NCBI GenBank assembly: GCA_021202985.1
Contig: JAJQCA010000027.1
Span: 38,574 to 85,805 of the forward strand
Source of the DNA: Alistipes sp.
GTDB lineage: Bacteria > Bacteroidota > Bacteroidia > Bacteroidales > Rikenellaceae
DNA: 47,232 bases
Direction of reading: 5' to 3'
The notes beneath the pieces were generated by a model. That model did not search any database. It was not told where the DNA came from and was given only the letters and a program-made list of their open reading frames with translations. Of the stretch, positions 1 through 9,679 are shown piece by piece (the first letter of the stretch is position 1; every line of letters starts with the position of its first letter). A program made the translations under genes and the position numbers.

Positions 1-383
1 ATGTTAGCTGGCTGGAGAGGCGTGACGGGGAGAAAAGGCAGCAGGAATAATATGGAACCGCTGGTAAACACTACTGCCATCTGCCATCATCATTTTAATA
101 CTCATATATAAGGTAGATTTCTCACTACGTTCAGAATGACATAAAGATTAAAACTGTCATCCAGAGGAACGAAGCGAGAAATGATATAACTTTAACGTGC
201 GGTGTATCATTCCGATGGACCAAGTGAGAAACCGACAAATGGAAGCATGGATGTTAGCTGGCTGGAGAGGCGTGACGGGGAGAAAAGGCAGCAGGAATAA
301 TATGGAACCGCTGGTGGAAACACTAATACCATCATCATTTTAATACTCATTTATAAGGTAGATTTTTCACTACGTGACATTAA
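1..383. repeat. 250-bp-period direct repeat at the contig start
   Basis: Bases 1-144 and 251-383 are two diverged copies of one sequence. The first 65 bases of each copy are identical (both begin ATGTTAGCTGGCTGG). The copies then differ by small indels and end in a CACTACGT motif. Between them, around 153-232, lie two degenerate copies of the dispersed GTCATTCTGAACGAAG-type repeat. No convincing gene lies in the first 488 bases. The contig beginning exactly at a repeat suggests that assembly broke here. Confidence 0.85.
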
Positions 384-427
384 AATGCCCCTCTTTTTTC
401 CCGGGACGCCATTCCCCAGTAAAGCGA

Positions 428-451
428 AGGCGCGGCCAAACGACCGCGCCT
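428..451 (-). terminator. Possible terminator after the GH10 gene
   Basis: An 8-bp GC-rich stem (AGGCGCGG with CCGCGCCT on the plus strand) and an 8-base loop lie about 40 bases past the GH10 stop codon. On the minus strand the hairpin is followed by a short, weak T-rich stretch (TCGCTTT), so termination efficiency is uncertain. Confidence 0.5.
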
Positions 452-488
452 CCCCCTGTTGACAAAACTTCTTACCTAACCTGTCATA

Positions 489-2702
489 TTATTCCTTTTC
501 GTCCGTGGCCCGAGTCTCGACGAGGTCGGTGTAGGACCGGAGTTTCTTATAGAATGCGTCGTATGAAGCCTTGGGTTCGCCCTGCGCGTCGAAAAGTAGC
601 GGCCACTGTTCCACCCCGTTGCTCGTGAGCCAGCTCACATCGTCCGTCACACCCCAAATCGTGATACCGGCACGCTGGGCGGCGGGTACATGGGTAAAAT
701 AGGATTCCACCACGTAGGCGTACATCTCGGCCTGAGCCTGCGCAAGTTCCTCGGTCAGCTCGGTATACTCCCCGTCGTTGTTTATGGAGATGTCGAGTTC
801 CGAAACGCGCACCAGTTTACCCGTTGCGGCCATTTGCTGGAACATATCGTCGATATTGGACTTCTCGGTGGTAATGCTCATGTGCATCTGCGTACCCACG
901 CCGTCGATGTAGTCGGCATTCGCGGCGAAATCGCAAAGGTTCGGCAGTTTGTTTGGGTTCCACTTGGCTTCGAGGTTGTAGTCGTTCACATAGAGTATGG
1001 CGTCGGGCTTTATGGCCTTGGCATACCGGCAAACCTTCTCTGCAAATTTCTCCCCGCCGCCCAGGTAATCGCCCCAATAGAACAGTCCGTTCTCAAGGCC
1101 GCCGTAATTGGTACGGAACACCTGCCCGGCGTCGTCCGAGAATATCTCGTTGAGGGCATCCCACGCGTAAACGTCGTCGCCGTAACGCTCCATCATCGCG
1201 AATACCCACTGTTTGAGGGCGTAGTCTATACGGTCCTGCGCCGATTCGGTATGCGTGGAGGTCGGGTCGTCGTCGCCGCCGCCGCTTCCGGTGTCGGCCA
1301 ATACCACCGAAAGGTCGTCGAAATAGATCAATTCCACATCGGAGTAGCCGCACCTGAACGCGAGCCTCGCGGATACCGCGTCCGAAGGAGCGGTAAACGT
1401 CCATGTCAGTTCGGCCCACTGGTCCTTACCGGCGTAAGCCTTGGTTCCGGATTGGGCGTAGTCTGTCGACTCATTACCGTCGCTGTCGTAGTACGACACT
1501 GCGAGCGTTGTATACTGGTCGTCCGATGTAGAATAGGCCCATATCGATATGTCGAACGCACCGTCCGGGTTTACGGTGAATTCCGGACTTATCGCCTGCA
1601 ACGTCCAGTCCGTAGAAATACCGTCGTAGTTGTCTATCTTGAGCGAATAACTGCCCGAACGGGCGAAATCGGACGATTGCGACTGGTACTCGCCTCCGTT
1701 CCAGTTCCTCCAACCGGGGAAGAAACCATCCTGTATGGTCTCGAAATCTTCCGCCAGCACTTCGGTGGGACCGGTGCTGCCGCCGCCGTTTCCGGCCGGG
1801 GTCGTATAGACGCGGATGTTATCTATGAAATAAGTGTTGGCGTCCCGGCCCACATCGAGGCATACGGCAAAGTCGGTCGGGTCGCTTACGGTTATCTCCT
1901 GCGTTACCCTTTGCCATTGGGTGGTAACGTCATTGTTGGAAAGATATTGGAGGTCGGAAGTCGACACCCTGATTTCCGAACCGTTTTCGGCCGCTTTAAT
2001 CCAGAAAGCGACCGTAATATTTTCACCGGCCGAGACATTCGGTACGGGTACCTGTAGCGACGTGCGCCAGAAGTCGGCGTTGTCAACGGTGTTTACCACT
2101 TTAAGGGAGTAGTCGCCCACGAATACCTCTGTCGGGTCGGTCGTTACGGTTACCGTGGCTTCGCCCGTCCAGCTTCCGCTGTTCGACAGGGGCTGACCGT
2201 CCTCGAAATCAACGAAGGTTTTCAAGTTATCGTACGACTCCGTTGCACCGTTCACAAGGTTGATATAGTAGGACGACTGCTGAGAGTGCCAGCCGAGGGT
2301 GTGCCCGAATATCGCAATGTCGTTGGCCTTCAACTGGGCCACCATCGCGTCGGCGGTCGAGAAGTTCATGGTGCCGTTGGCCGAAACTATAGAGGAGTTC
2401 TTCATCTCGTTGCCGAACGTAACGTTGTCAAACTCTCGGTGGACGATTTCCGAGATAGTAGTGTTGTTATACTCCGAGTTTGTAACCCCGGCCCCTACCC
2501 GGATGCCGGCCGCCGCAGCCAGCTCTTTGAGGGTGTAGGTATAGTCGCCGTTACCTCCGTACCCGGGATCTTCTTCTTCTCCGCCGTTGGGATTGTCGTA
2601 TGCGGGCGGGTCGAAAGTCTGGAAGTCGTCCGTGGTACACGACTGGAAAGAGAGCGGTACCGCCAGCGCCGAGGCCAGCAATAGCAATGTAAATTTTCTC
2701 AT
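489..2702 (-). CDS. GH10 endo-1,4-beta-xylanase lipoprotein with two inserted CBMs
   Basis: This is an endoxylanase that cuts xylan backbones at the cell surface. The 737-residue protein has a lipoprotein signal ending at Cys22. The GH10 barrel is split: its first part is at about 57-160 and its second at about 480-720. Two beta-sandwich carbohydrate-binding modules lie between (about 165-300 and 317-470), separated by Gly/Ser/Asp-rich linkers. Catalytic residues are visible: acid/base Glu519 in DALNEIF and nucleophile Glu635 in VSELDIS. This layout, with tandem CBMs inside GH10, is known from xylan-locus Xyn10A enzymes of gut Bacteroides. The gene is intact and convergent with nothing. It has its own upstream operator and promoter matching those of the GH30 and susC genes, so it is probably co-regulated with them. 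Confidence 0.95.
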   Translation of the reverse strand: MRKFTLLLLASALAVPLSFQSCTTDDFQTFDPPAYDNPNGGEEEDPGYGGNGDYTYTLKELAAAAGIRVGAGVTNSEYNNTTISEIVHREFDNVTFGNEMKNSSIVSANGTMNFSTADAMVAQLKANDIAIFGHTLGWHSQQSSYYINLVNGATESYDNLKTFVDFEDGQPLSNSGSWTGEATVTVTTDPTEVFVGDYSLKVVNTVDNADFWRTSLQVPVPNVSAGENITVAFWIKAAENGSEIRVSTSDLQYLSNNDVTTQWQRVTQEITVSDPTDFAVCLDVGRDANTYFIDNIRVYTTPAGNGGGSTGPTEVLAEDFETIQDGFFPGWRNWNGGEYQSQSSDFARSGSYSLKIDNYDGISTDWTLQAISPEFTVNPDGAFDISIWAYSTSDDQYTTLAVSYYDSDGNESTDYAQSGTKAYAGKDQWAELTWTFTAPSDAVSARLAFRCGYSDVELIYFDDLSVVLADTGSGGGDDDPTSTHTESAQDRIDYALKQWVFAMMERYGDDVYAWDALNEIFSDDAGQVFRTNYGGLENGLFYWGDYLGGGEKFAEKVCRYAKAIKPDAILYVNDYNLEAKWNPNKLPNLCDFAANADYIDGVGTQMHMSITTEKSNIDDMFQQMAATGKLVRVSELDISINNDGEYTELTEELAQAQAEMYAYVVESYFTHVPAAQRAGITIWGVTDDVSWLTSNGVEQWPLLFDAQGEPKASYDAFYKKLRSYTDLVETRATDEKE

Positions 2703-2775
2703 AAGATCATTGTTCGGTTAATATTTATTTTAAGGTAGTTCGTAGTTCTCCGGGCGGTATCGATACGTCCCTATA

Positions 2776-2845
2776 CAAAGGTAATTTGCCTGCATGGCAG
2801 CCCATGTTACGCACGTATCCTAATATGTCCGTTTTGATACATTGC
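2776..2845 (-). promoter_or_regulatory. GH10 promoter with candidate HTCS operator
   Basis: On the minus strand a TACCTTTG -7 box (2776-2783) fits the Bacteroidetes consensus TAnnTTTG. A 31-bp element at 2815-2845 lies upstream. Its core, AATGTATCAAAACGGACA, and its terminal TAC are shared with elements upstream of GH30 and susC. The spacing to the -7 box is the same at all three sites. No good -33 box is visible, as expected for an activator-dependent promoter. Confidence 0.7.
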
Positions 2846-2855
2846 TTGCAATCCG

Positions 2856-2886
2856 GTTAAATAACCTGTCGGAATTGAAACATCGC
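2856..2886 (-). promoter_or_regulatory. Second copy of the candidate HTCS operator upstream of GH10
   Basis: This is another 31-bp match in the same orientation (core ATGTTTCAATTCCGACAG on the minus strand), 41 bp upstream of the first copy. It is less conserved at the promoter-proximal end. Tandem sites could allow cooperative binding; that is an inference. Confidence 0.5.
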
Positions 2887-3247
2887 CCATTCGCGGCCCG
2901 CCCGCCAACCGGGCGACCTGGCGTTTACAGAGGTGGCGAACAACCCGGACAGGCTGCCGGGAAAACCCCGTAACGGCGGGAACAAGCCCCGCGGCATAGT
3001 TCCGCCCAAGTTCTTGTACTGTTGACCGTCGAACGAATAACCGAATCCGAAATCCCCGCCCGAGGCTTTACAAGCGGAGGCCCAGGCTCATTCACGCGCT
3101 CCACCGTCCGGCTATACACCAACGACTGCCCGCCGTGGACAAGCCCCGCGGCTCCCCGGGCATGACGGTTCTTATTTACCGGAGGACCGTGAACGGGAAG
3201 GAACTGCCCAGCCGCTTCCCGGTCCCCCGGATTGGCTGTACGGGTAG
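2887..3247 (-). pseudogene. Possible remnant of a GH43-type C-terminal beta-sandwich
   Basis: This gap between GH30 and the GH10 operator has no intact gene. One minus-strand frame, from about 3069 down to a stop overlapping the operator, reads GFGYSFDGQQYKNLG and later GFPGSLSGLFATSV. That resembles the conserved end of GH43 beta-xylosidase C-terminal domains (pattern YS-DG-x-Y/W-K-x-LG, then GF-G-x-x-GL-A-TS). Upstream of this the frame is broken by stops and the similarity fades. Position and content fit a decayed xylosidase gene that followed GH30. The match is short and made by eye, so it may be chance. Confidence 0.3.
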
Positions 3248-4828
3248 CTAATGTTGCACTTTCACCGACACAATGCTCTCGTTCTTCAATTCGAGCGACA
3301 GGGTCAGCTTGTCGTCGCCCAAAGCGGGATTTACGGCCGCCATGTCCGCCGAAGCGGTTGTCTCCACCGCGGTCACCGCCGTGGCGGCCGAAGGCAGCAC
3401 GATTTCCACCGGGGCGCCGTTTGCCGTGTCGAGGTTTACCAGCACAAAGGTGATATCGCCCTCGCCGAGATAGGCGGTTACCAGAACCTTCCTCCCTGTA
3501 TCGTAATTCACCGTTACCCGGTCGCGGCCGGTGGCGTACCGGGCGTAATGCGACAGCACGTAACCGCGCTTTGTGACCTCTCCCGCACCTACGGGAGATT
3601 GTGACTGCGAGTCGCCGATCATGCTGTAATACCGTTTCAGGTACCACCAGATATAAGTGTTGAAATTGGCTTCCATGCAGTCGTGTATATTCTGTGCGAC
3701 GAGCGAAATCGCGGTGTCGTAATCCCACCCGTCCGACTCTTCGTTCATCAGGTATTCGGTCATCCAGACCTCCTTGCCTTTCTCGCGGGCGAGCGGATAG
3801 TCTCGGATACCGGCCAGCGGCGAACTCTGCGTGCCGAACCACTCGTGGCCGTAGATATGTGCCCCTACGATATCGAAATTGTCGTTAGTCGCATCGTTGT
3901 TGAGCAGGCGGTCGGTATAGTCCTGGTTGAAGCAGAACGATTCGGCGGCCATAACCTTCACATCCCCGAGCGAACGGCCGTAATCGCGGACAAAGTTGTA
4001 TATCTGGTCTACTGTCCAGTTGGTGAACTCCATGTCCGGTTCGTTCTGGATGGACATCACGTCTATAGTGACTCCGTTGGCGGCCATGTATTCGGTATAT
4101 TCCTTAAGGTGCCTGGCATACGCCGCATAATTGGATTCGGGCAGGTAACTTGTGGAACCGCGTTCGCCCTCCTCGAGTTCGGCCGGCGGATACCAGGGCG
4201 AGGCCAGCAGCAGGGCGCCGTAGGATTGGGCGCGGCGTGCGGTCTCGATATCGTCGCCCCAGCGGTTGCGGTCGTCGTACACCATAAGGCGCAGGATATT
4301 GTAGCCCAATCCTCCCGGGCCGTACATCAGGTCGATGTCGTCCACATTTATATAATCCGATGCGGCCACCCAGATGGTAGGGTTAAGCATCCCGCCGAAT
4401 CCCACCACATGCTGATTCACCCGGTCGGTGGCGACCGTAACGGTGAGCGCACCTCCGGCCGACTGGGTAACGGTTATCCGGTCGGTACGGTCGGTGGTGA
4501 GGTTGGTGAGCACTATGTCCTGCGAGCGGGCCTGTTGGGTACCGTTGGTCGTCGCGTAGACGGTAACCGTGTTCTCTCCCGACCCGTTTGCATTGCCGCC
4601 CACGGCGGTCGAAAGCCCGGTCAGGAACCCTTCGCCCTCGATGGCGACCTGCCACGAACAGCGCGACCATTCGACGGTAAACACAGCCTCGGTGTCTTCC
4701 GCGCCGAGGGAGATGGTGTCGGTGGAGGGGACGGCATATTTCGATGAACCGCCTTCGTCGTCGCTGCACGAGGCTGCCAGCAGGCACAGGGCGATGGCGG
4801 AAAGTAATCTGGTAAGTCGGAATTTCAT
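3248..4828 (-). CDS. GH30 glucuronoxylanase-like lipoprotein
   Basis: This is a predicted retaining xylanase of family GH30 (subfamily 7/8 type), acting on glucuronoxylan at the cell surface. The 526-residue protein begins with a lipoprotein signal (lipobox cysteine in LAASCSDDE, with acidic residues after it as in surface-export signals). A BACON-like domain follows (about 45-120, with WSRCSWQV), then the catalytic barrel (about 130-430) and a C-terminal beta domain typical of GH30. Acid/base Glu263 is in QNEPD and nucleophile Glu358 in WMTEYL. The gene is transcribed divergently from the HTCS regulator, and its promoter carries the shared 31-bp element. The exact substrate subfamily is inferred from the neighbouring GH10. 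Confidence 0.9.
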   Translation of the reverse strand: MKFRLTRLLSAIALCLLAASCSDDEGGSSKYAVPSTDTISLGAEDTEAVFTVEWSRCSWQVAIEGEGFLTGLSTAVGGNANGSGENTVTVYATTNGTQQARSQDIVLTNLTTDRTDRITVTQSAGGALTVTVATDRVNQHVVGFGGMLNPTIWVAASDYINVDDIDLMYGPGGLGYNILRLMVYDDRNRWGDDIETARRAQSYGALLLASPWYPPAELEEGERGSTSYLPESNYAAYARHLKEYTEYMAANGVTIDVMSIQNEPDMEFTNWTVDQIYNFVRDYGRSLGDVKVMAAESFCFNQDYTDRLLNNDATNDNFDIVGAHIYGHEWFGTQSSPLAGIRDYPLAREKGKEVWMTEYLMNEESDGWDYDTAISLVAQNIHDCMEANFNTYIWWYLKRYYSMIGDSQSQSPVGAGEVTKRGYVLSHYARYATGRDRVTVNYDTGRKVLVTAYLGEGDITFVLVNLDTANGAPVEIVLPSAATAVTAVETTASADMAAVNPALGDDKLTLSLELKNESIVSVKVQH

Positions 4829-4861
4829 AGTTTCGCAAGTTTTAAGTTAATCGGTCCGGGG

Positions 4862-4931
4862 CAAATGTATCCCTGCCCGGTGACAATGGCCGGGACTCTG
4901 GTAACCAATGCTGTCGATTTTGAAACATTCC
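4862..4931 (-). promoter_or_regulatory. GH30 promoter with candidate HTCS operator
   Basis: The minus strand has a TACATTTG -7 box (4862-4869) and, at 4901-4931, the 31-bp element with core AATGTTTCAAAATCGACA and a terminal GGTTAC. The distance from element to -7 box is identical to that at GH10 and susC. The site lies between divergent genes and could also influence the HTCS gene. Confidence 0.75.
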
Positions 4932-4987
4932 GCCGTTTTCGGCCTCCCGGCAGCCACGGAGGACGGAAAAATAAGCTGCAAAAATAT

Positions 4988-4995
4988 TAGATTTG
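4988..4995 (+). promoter_or_regulatory. Putative -7 box of the HTCS regulator gene
   Basis: TAGATTTG matches TAnnTTTG and lies 57 bases before the start codon. No clear -33 box is visible. Confidence 0.45.
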
Positions 4996-5052
4996 CATGC
5001 GGCGGCACTTGCGAAGCGCCATCCGCGAAACTAACCTGAAAACTCGTTTCCC

Positions 5053-8000
5053 ATGAAATTTACAATAGCCGGGATTGCCGCCCTACTGTTTACGTTACTG
5101 TCCTCACCGCAGGCGGTGGCGCAGAAGATAAGGCTCTACAATTCCGAGCAGGGCCTCCCGAACAGCCAGATAAACGCCGTTTACCAGGACACACGCGGTT
5201 ATATGTGGGTATCGACCGAGAACGGGGTCGCCTATTTCGACGGGATGCGTTTCACCTCCTTCTACCACGACCGCACACGGGCAGGCTCCCTGTCGGGCGG
5301 TAACGTGTCGATGGTTTTCAACGACAGCCGCGGCACCTGCTGGGTAGGCACCTCCAACGGGCTTCAACAGTTCGACCCGGCGCTGAATACGTTCCGGCAG
5401 TTCGAATTCCCCGATATGGTTTCGGACCGGTGGAATTTCTTCGTAACCTCCATTGCCGAGAGCCCGGACAACCGTTTTATTGTGGTCTCCTGCTCCGGGC
5501 GGGGACTGTTCGTGCTCGACACCGACACCTACGAATATAACGCCGACCTCACCGAGACCCTGAACGCCCTTTTTTCGACCTCTTATACCGGCAGCCTCTA
5601 TTTCGACCGGCAGGGTCGCCTTTGGGCCAGCCCCGAGCAGGGCGGCCTGATGGTGGTGGAGCCGGGTATGAACCGGCAGGTGACCGACATCTGGGAGCCT
5701 TCGCTCGAATCCATCCGGTCCGAAATCGTGGTTTCGGCCATCGTGGGCGACGAGCCGAGCGGCAACCTTATCATAGGCACCTTCAACCACGGCATACTCG
5801 TCTACGACAGCGCCACAGGGCGTATACGCCGCGCCCGTGGGGCCTCCTCGGCCGGCATCCGCGTGCGGGCCCTGCATACCTGCTCCATGGCCAACGCCTA
5901 CGGTACGGGCCGCTGCGTGTGGGTGGGAACGGAGGATATGGGCCTGCGGCTTTTCAACGTGGGGAGCGAGGAAGTAGGCGCCACGCGCCTTACGCATTGC
6001 CCTATCGACATAAACCGGTGCAAGGCCCACTCCATAATAGAGGACAGCCAGGGCAACGTCTGGGTCGGAGTATACCAGAAGGGACTGCTGGTCATACCCA
6101 AATCGAGCTACGGGTTCGACTATTTCGTTTTCAACGACCCGGCTTCGGCCATGCCCGACCGCAACGTGGCGTGCGTCACCTCGGTGGTGCGCGACCGCGA
6201 CGGCAACTTATGGGCGGGTACCGACGGGGGCGGCCTGTTCCGCATCCGCCGCGACGGGCAGACGGACAACTACACCGCAGCGAACAGCCCCTTACCCAAC
6301 AACTCAATAATGGCGCTGGCAACCGACAGCCGCGGCACTCTCTGGATAAGTTCCTACATGGGCGGCATCACCACCTACACCGCCCGCGACGGGTTCCGGA
6401 AATTCGCCTCGGACGGCGACCTGCAGAAAGTGGTCTGTTTCGAGTACGACCCCAAGGGTGATTTGATGTACGCCGGCACTTACGGCAACGGGGTGAGCGT
6501 TATACATTGCCCGTCCGGCACAGTCGAACGGTTTCCCGACAGGACCATCGCCGGTTGGGTAAGTTCGCTGATGCTTGACGGCGGCGGCCGCCTCTGGGTG
6601 GGCCGCGCCGACGGCACCAGGTGCTACGACCTGCATACCCGTGAGGAGGTCGCGCTCGATATAGGGGATATAGCGTCCTTCTCGCGGACCTACTCTTTCT
6701 CCACCGGTGGGGACGGCCGCCTGTGGATAGGTACGGCCGAAGGGCTGGTGGCCTACGACCCCGCCCGCAACACGCACAGCCACTATACCGTCGGGGACGG
6801 ACTGGCTGCGAATATGGTCTGCTCCATACTGCCGGGCGGGGACGGCAACCTGTGGATAAGTACGGCCAACGGCCTGTCGAGGCTCGATACGGCTGTCGGC
6901 GAGTTCAAAAACTTCTACGCTTACGACGGCTTACAGGACAACGAGTTCCGATTCGGCGCCGCCTACACCGACACGGACGGGCGAATGTTCTTCGGCGGCA
7001 TCGGGGGCCTCAGCGCTTTTTACCCCGCTGCGGTCGACCAGAAGGAACACCCTATGCCTAAGATAAATTTCACCGGCTTCAGCGTATTCAACGAGCCGGT
7101 GGAATACGACCCCGACCTGGGCGGCGAGAACCTCCTCGACCGCCATATAACCCAGGCCGCCCGTGCCACCCTGAAAAACAGCGACAACGTCTTCTCGATC
7201 GAATTTACGGTGCTCGAGTACACCAACCCGCAGAAGATAGTCTACGGCTATATGATGGAAGGGTTCGACACCGACTGGAACTATACCACGGCAGGCCACC
7301 GGCAGGCCACATACACCAACCTGCCCCACGGTCGCTACCGGTTCCGGGTGCAGGCTTTCTTCGAGGGGAACCGCCGGGAGGACGTGGTCTACAACCAGCT
7401 CGAAATCCGTATCCTGCCCCCGTGGTACAAGACCTGGTGGGCCTATCTTATCTACCTGGCGCTCACCGGGGCGCTCGGGTGGCTGGTGTACGACTTTATA
7501 CGCCGCCGCAGGCAGAGCGAACTGGAACGGAGCGAACTGGAACGGACCGAACTGGAAAAGAAAGAGACCAAGCTGAGGATGTTCACCGACCTGTCGCACG
7601 AGATACGCACGCCGCTCACGCTGGTTATGACCCCGCTCAAAAGGATACGCGAGGCCGAGACCGACGGCCGCAACCGGGAGATATACAATCTGATGTACCG
7701 CAACCTGCTCCGAATCCTGCGCATTATCAACCAGCTGCTCGACATGCGCAAGATAGACAACAACCAGCTCCGGATGAAGTTCAACCGGACGGATATAGTC
7801 TTCTTTATCCGCGACATAATGCGTTCGTTCGACCATATGGCCATGCTGCACAACATAGATTTCCGGCTGATTACGAACCACGAGTCTCTCGACGTGTGGG
7901 TCGACCAGGGCAACTTCGACAAGGTGCTGTTCAACATCCTGTCGAACGCCTTCAAGTTCACACCGGATAACGGCAATGTGATAACCAGCCTCGTGGTGTC

Positions 8001-9198
8001 GGCCAACGGACCCGAAAGCGGCATAACGCCGCGCGCTGACGAGTATCTCGAACTGCGCATCGAAAATACCGGCGATAATATCGAACCCGGACAGTTGGGC
8101 AGGCTGTTCGACCGATTCTTCCAGCTCGACAAACACGCCGCCGGCGGTTCCGGCATCGGCCTCAACCTCGCAAAGATGATAGTCCAGCTGCACCACGGTA
8201 CAATCCATGCCGAGAACATCCAGGGCGGTGTGGCGTTCATTATCCGCATACCGCTCGGGTACGACCACCTCTCGCGCGAGGAGATTTCGGCCGACGCCAA
8301 GCACAAGGACCTCTACTACACCGTCAGCCCCGGTACCCGCAGCGACCAGGCTAAAGAAATGATGGAGCTGGCGGGTGACGACGAACTGAAAACCAGCAAG
8401 AAAAAGCGCAATATTATACTCGTGGACGACGACCCTGAGCTTGGAAATTACCTGCGCATGGAACTTGCCGCGCATTATAACATCCAGACCTGCAAGAACG
8501 GCCGCGACGCGTGGAAGATTATCTCCACGTCCATCCCCGACGCTGTGGTCACCGACCTGATGATGCCCGAATGCGACGGCTACGAACTGTGCCGGAAGAT
8601 AAAGCAAAGTCCCGACACTAACCATATCCCGGTAATAATCCTGACCTCCATGACCGATGAGGACACCGAACAGCGTTGTATGGACAGCGGCGCCGACCGT
8701 TACCTTAAAAAGCCCATCAGCCTCGACTTGCTAAAAGGGGCCATTTCGCAGGCCATAGCCACGCGCGACACGATGCGGAAAAAATTCGGCACCGAAATAA
8801 ACCCCGGTTACGAGGAGGTGCAGATGAGCTCGCCCGACAGCCGCTTCATCACGCGTGTTATCGAATCCATCCGCAAGAATATCGAGAATCCCGAGTTCAG
8901 CGTGGACGACCTCAGCCGCGACGTCGGAATCAGCCGGGTTCACCTCAACCGCAAGCTCAAGGAGAATATAAATATCTCTCCCAGCAACCTTATCAAATCC
9001 ATCCGGCTCAAATAGGCTGCATACCTGCTGATTAACCACAAGGTAAACATATCGGAAGTTGCCTACAAGGTAGGATTTTCGACCCATTCATACTTTTCGA
9101 ACAGCTTTAAGGACTATTTCGGCATGGCGCCCAAGGAGTTCGTAGTGAAATATATGGACACGGACGACAAAGAAGCCATGCGGCGGATGTTCGAATAG
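5053..9198 (+). pseudogene. Hybrid two-component regulator (HTCS) interrupted by an amber codon
   Basis: This is a one-protein sensor/regulator of the type that controls glycan loci. It has a signal peptide, Reg_prop beta-propeller repeats (about 25-690), a Y_Y_Y domain (about 700-785), a membrane segment (about 795-817), and a histidine kinase with His849 in DLSHEIRTPL. An ATPase domain (NILSNAFKFTPDNG, GSGIGLNLAK), a receiver with Asp1168 in VVTDLMMPE, and an AraC domain from about 1258 follow. A TAG at 9013-9015 (codon 1321) stops translation after SIRLK. The same frame continues with AAYLLINHKVNISEVAYKVG to a second TAG at 9196-9198 and completes a normal AraC domain. Family members usually have Gln here, so one CAG-to-TAG change explains it. 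The truncated product would lack the second helix-turn-helix and probably cannot bind DNA normally. Confidence 0.9.
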
Positions 9199-9617
9199 GA
9201 AGATTGAACAGGGTCTCGATGATGGTGTAGACGCGCGCAGAAGCGGCGATGAAAAGGCCTTAAGCATGGTTACCGTGCCGGGCGACGGGGATATAACCCT
9301 GTTCGGGTACATAGGATATCCATTATATCTTGCCAGCGACAGATTCTTCGCTGACGCTCAGAATGACATTTTATTTAAAGCAACAATTTATTTATGGGGC
9401 CGAAAGATGAGGAGGCAACCCCGCAGGGGTAGCATCGGATCTTCCGCTGGTTCATCCGCCGTATGCTATTGCAAGCATATAATCCATAATCGAAGCAAAC
9501 CTTTATCCCCGAAGATAAAATTTGCAGATTCTTCGATGCGCTCAGAATGACACAATTTATTTGATATTATTGTCGTCCCGGAGGTAAGCGAAGCAACTGC
9601 CTGCCCTGCTATTAAAA
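9199..9617. repeat. Intergenic region with dispersed repeats
   Basis: No gene is seen. Two copies of the dispersed repeat lie in reverse orientation at 9341-9369 and 9526-9552 (AGATTCTTCG...CTCAGAATGACA), and a diverged copy in forward orientation lies near 9571-9595. Around 9400-9440 is a GGGGCCGA...GAGGAGGCA...AGGGGTA motif that recurs near 16410-16445, so the repeat modules travel together. Confidence 0.7.
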
Positions 9618-9648
9618 GCAAAAACCCGGCTTAATAAATTAAGCCGGG
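9618..9648 (-). terminator. Rho-independent terminator of the susCD operon
   Basis: A perfect 10-bp stem (CCCGGCTTAA with TTAAGCCGGG) and a 4-base loop are followed on the minus strand by a T run. The terminator lies 32 bases past the stop of the last gene in the operon. Confidence 0.9.
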
Positions 9649-9679
9649 CTTTCATCGCATAAAGCGATATACATGAATC

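Noticed and set aside
690-2057. Long plus-strand open frame opposite GH10
   Set aside because: It lies within a well-supported GH10 gene, has no family signature and has the same composition bias.
2925-3842. Minus-strand open frame overlapping the end of GH30
   Set aside because: Most of it lies inside GH30 in a different frame, and the product is Arg-rich without domains. Only the gap portion may hold a GH43 remnant, and that is in another frame.
9013-9015. Reassignment of TAG to glutamine in this genome
   Set aside because: TAG is used as a normal stop in several genes here, including GH30, fecR, the lipoprotein ending at 32051 and the HTCS gene itself at 9196-9198. General recoding does not fit.
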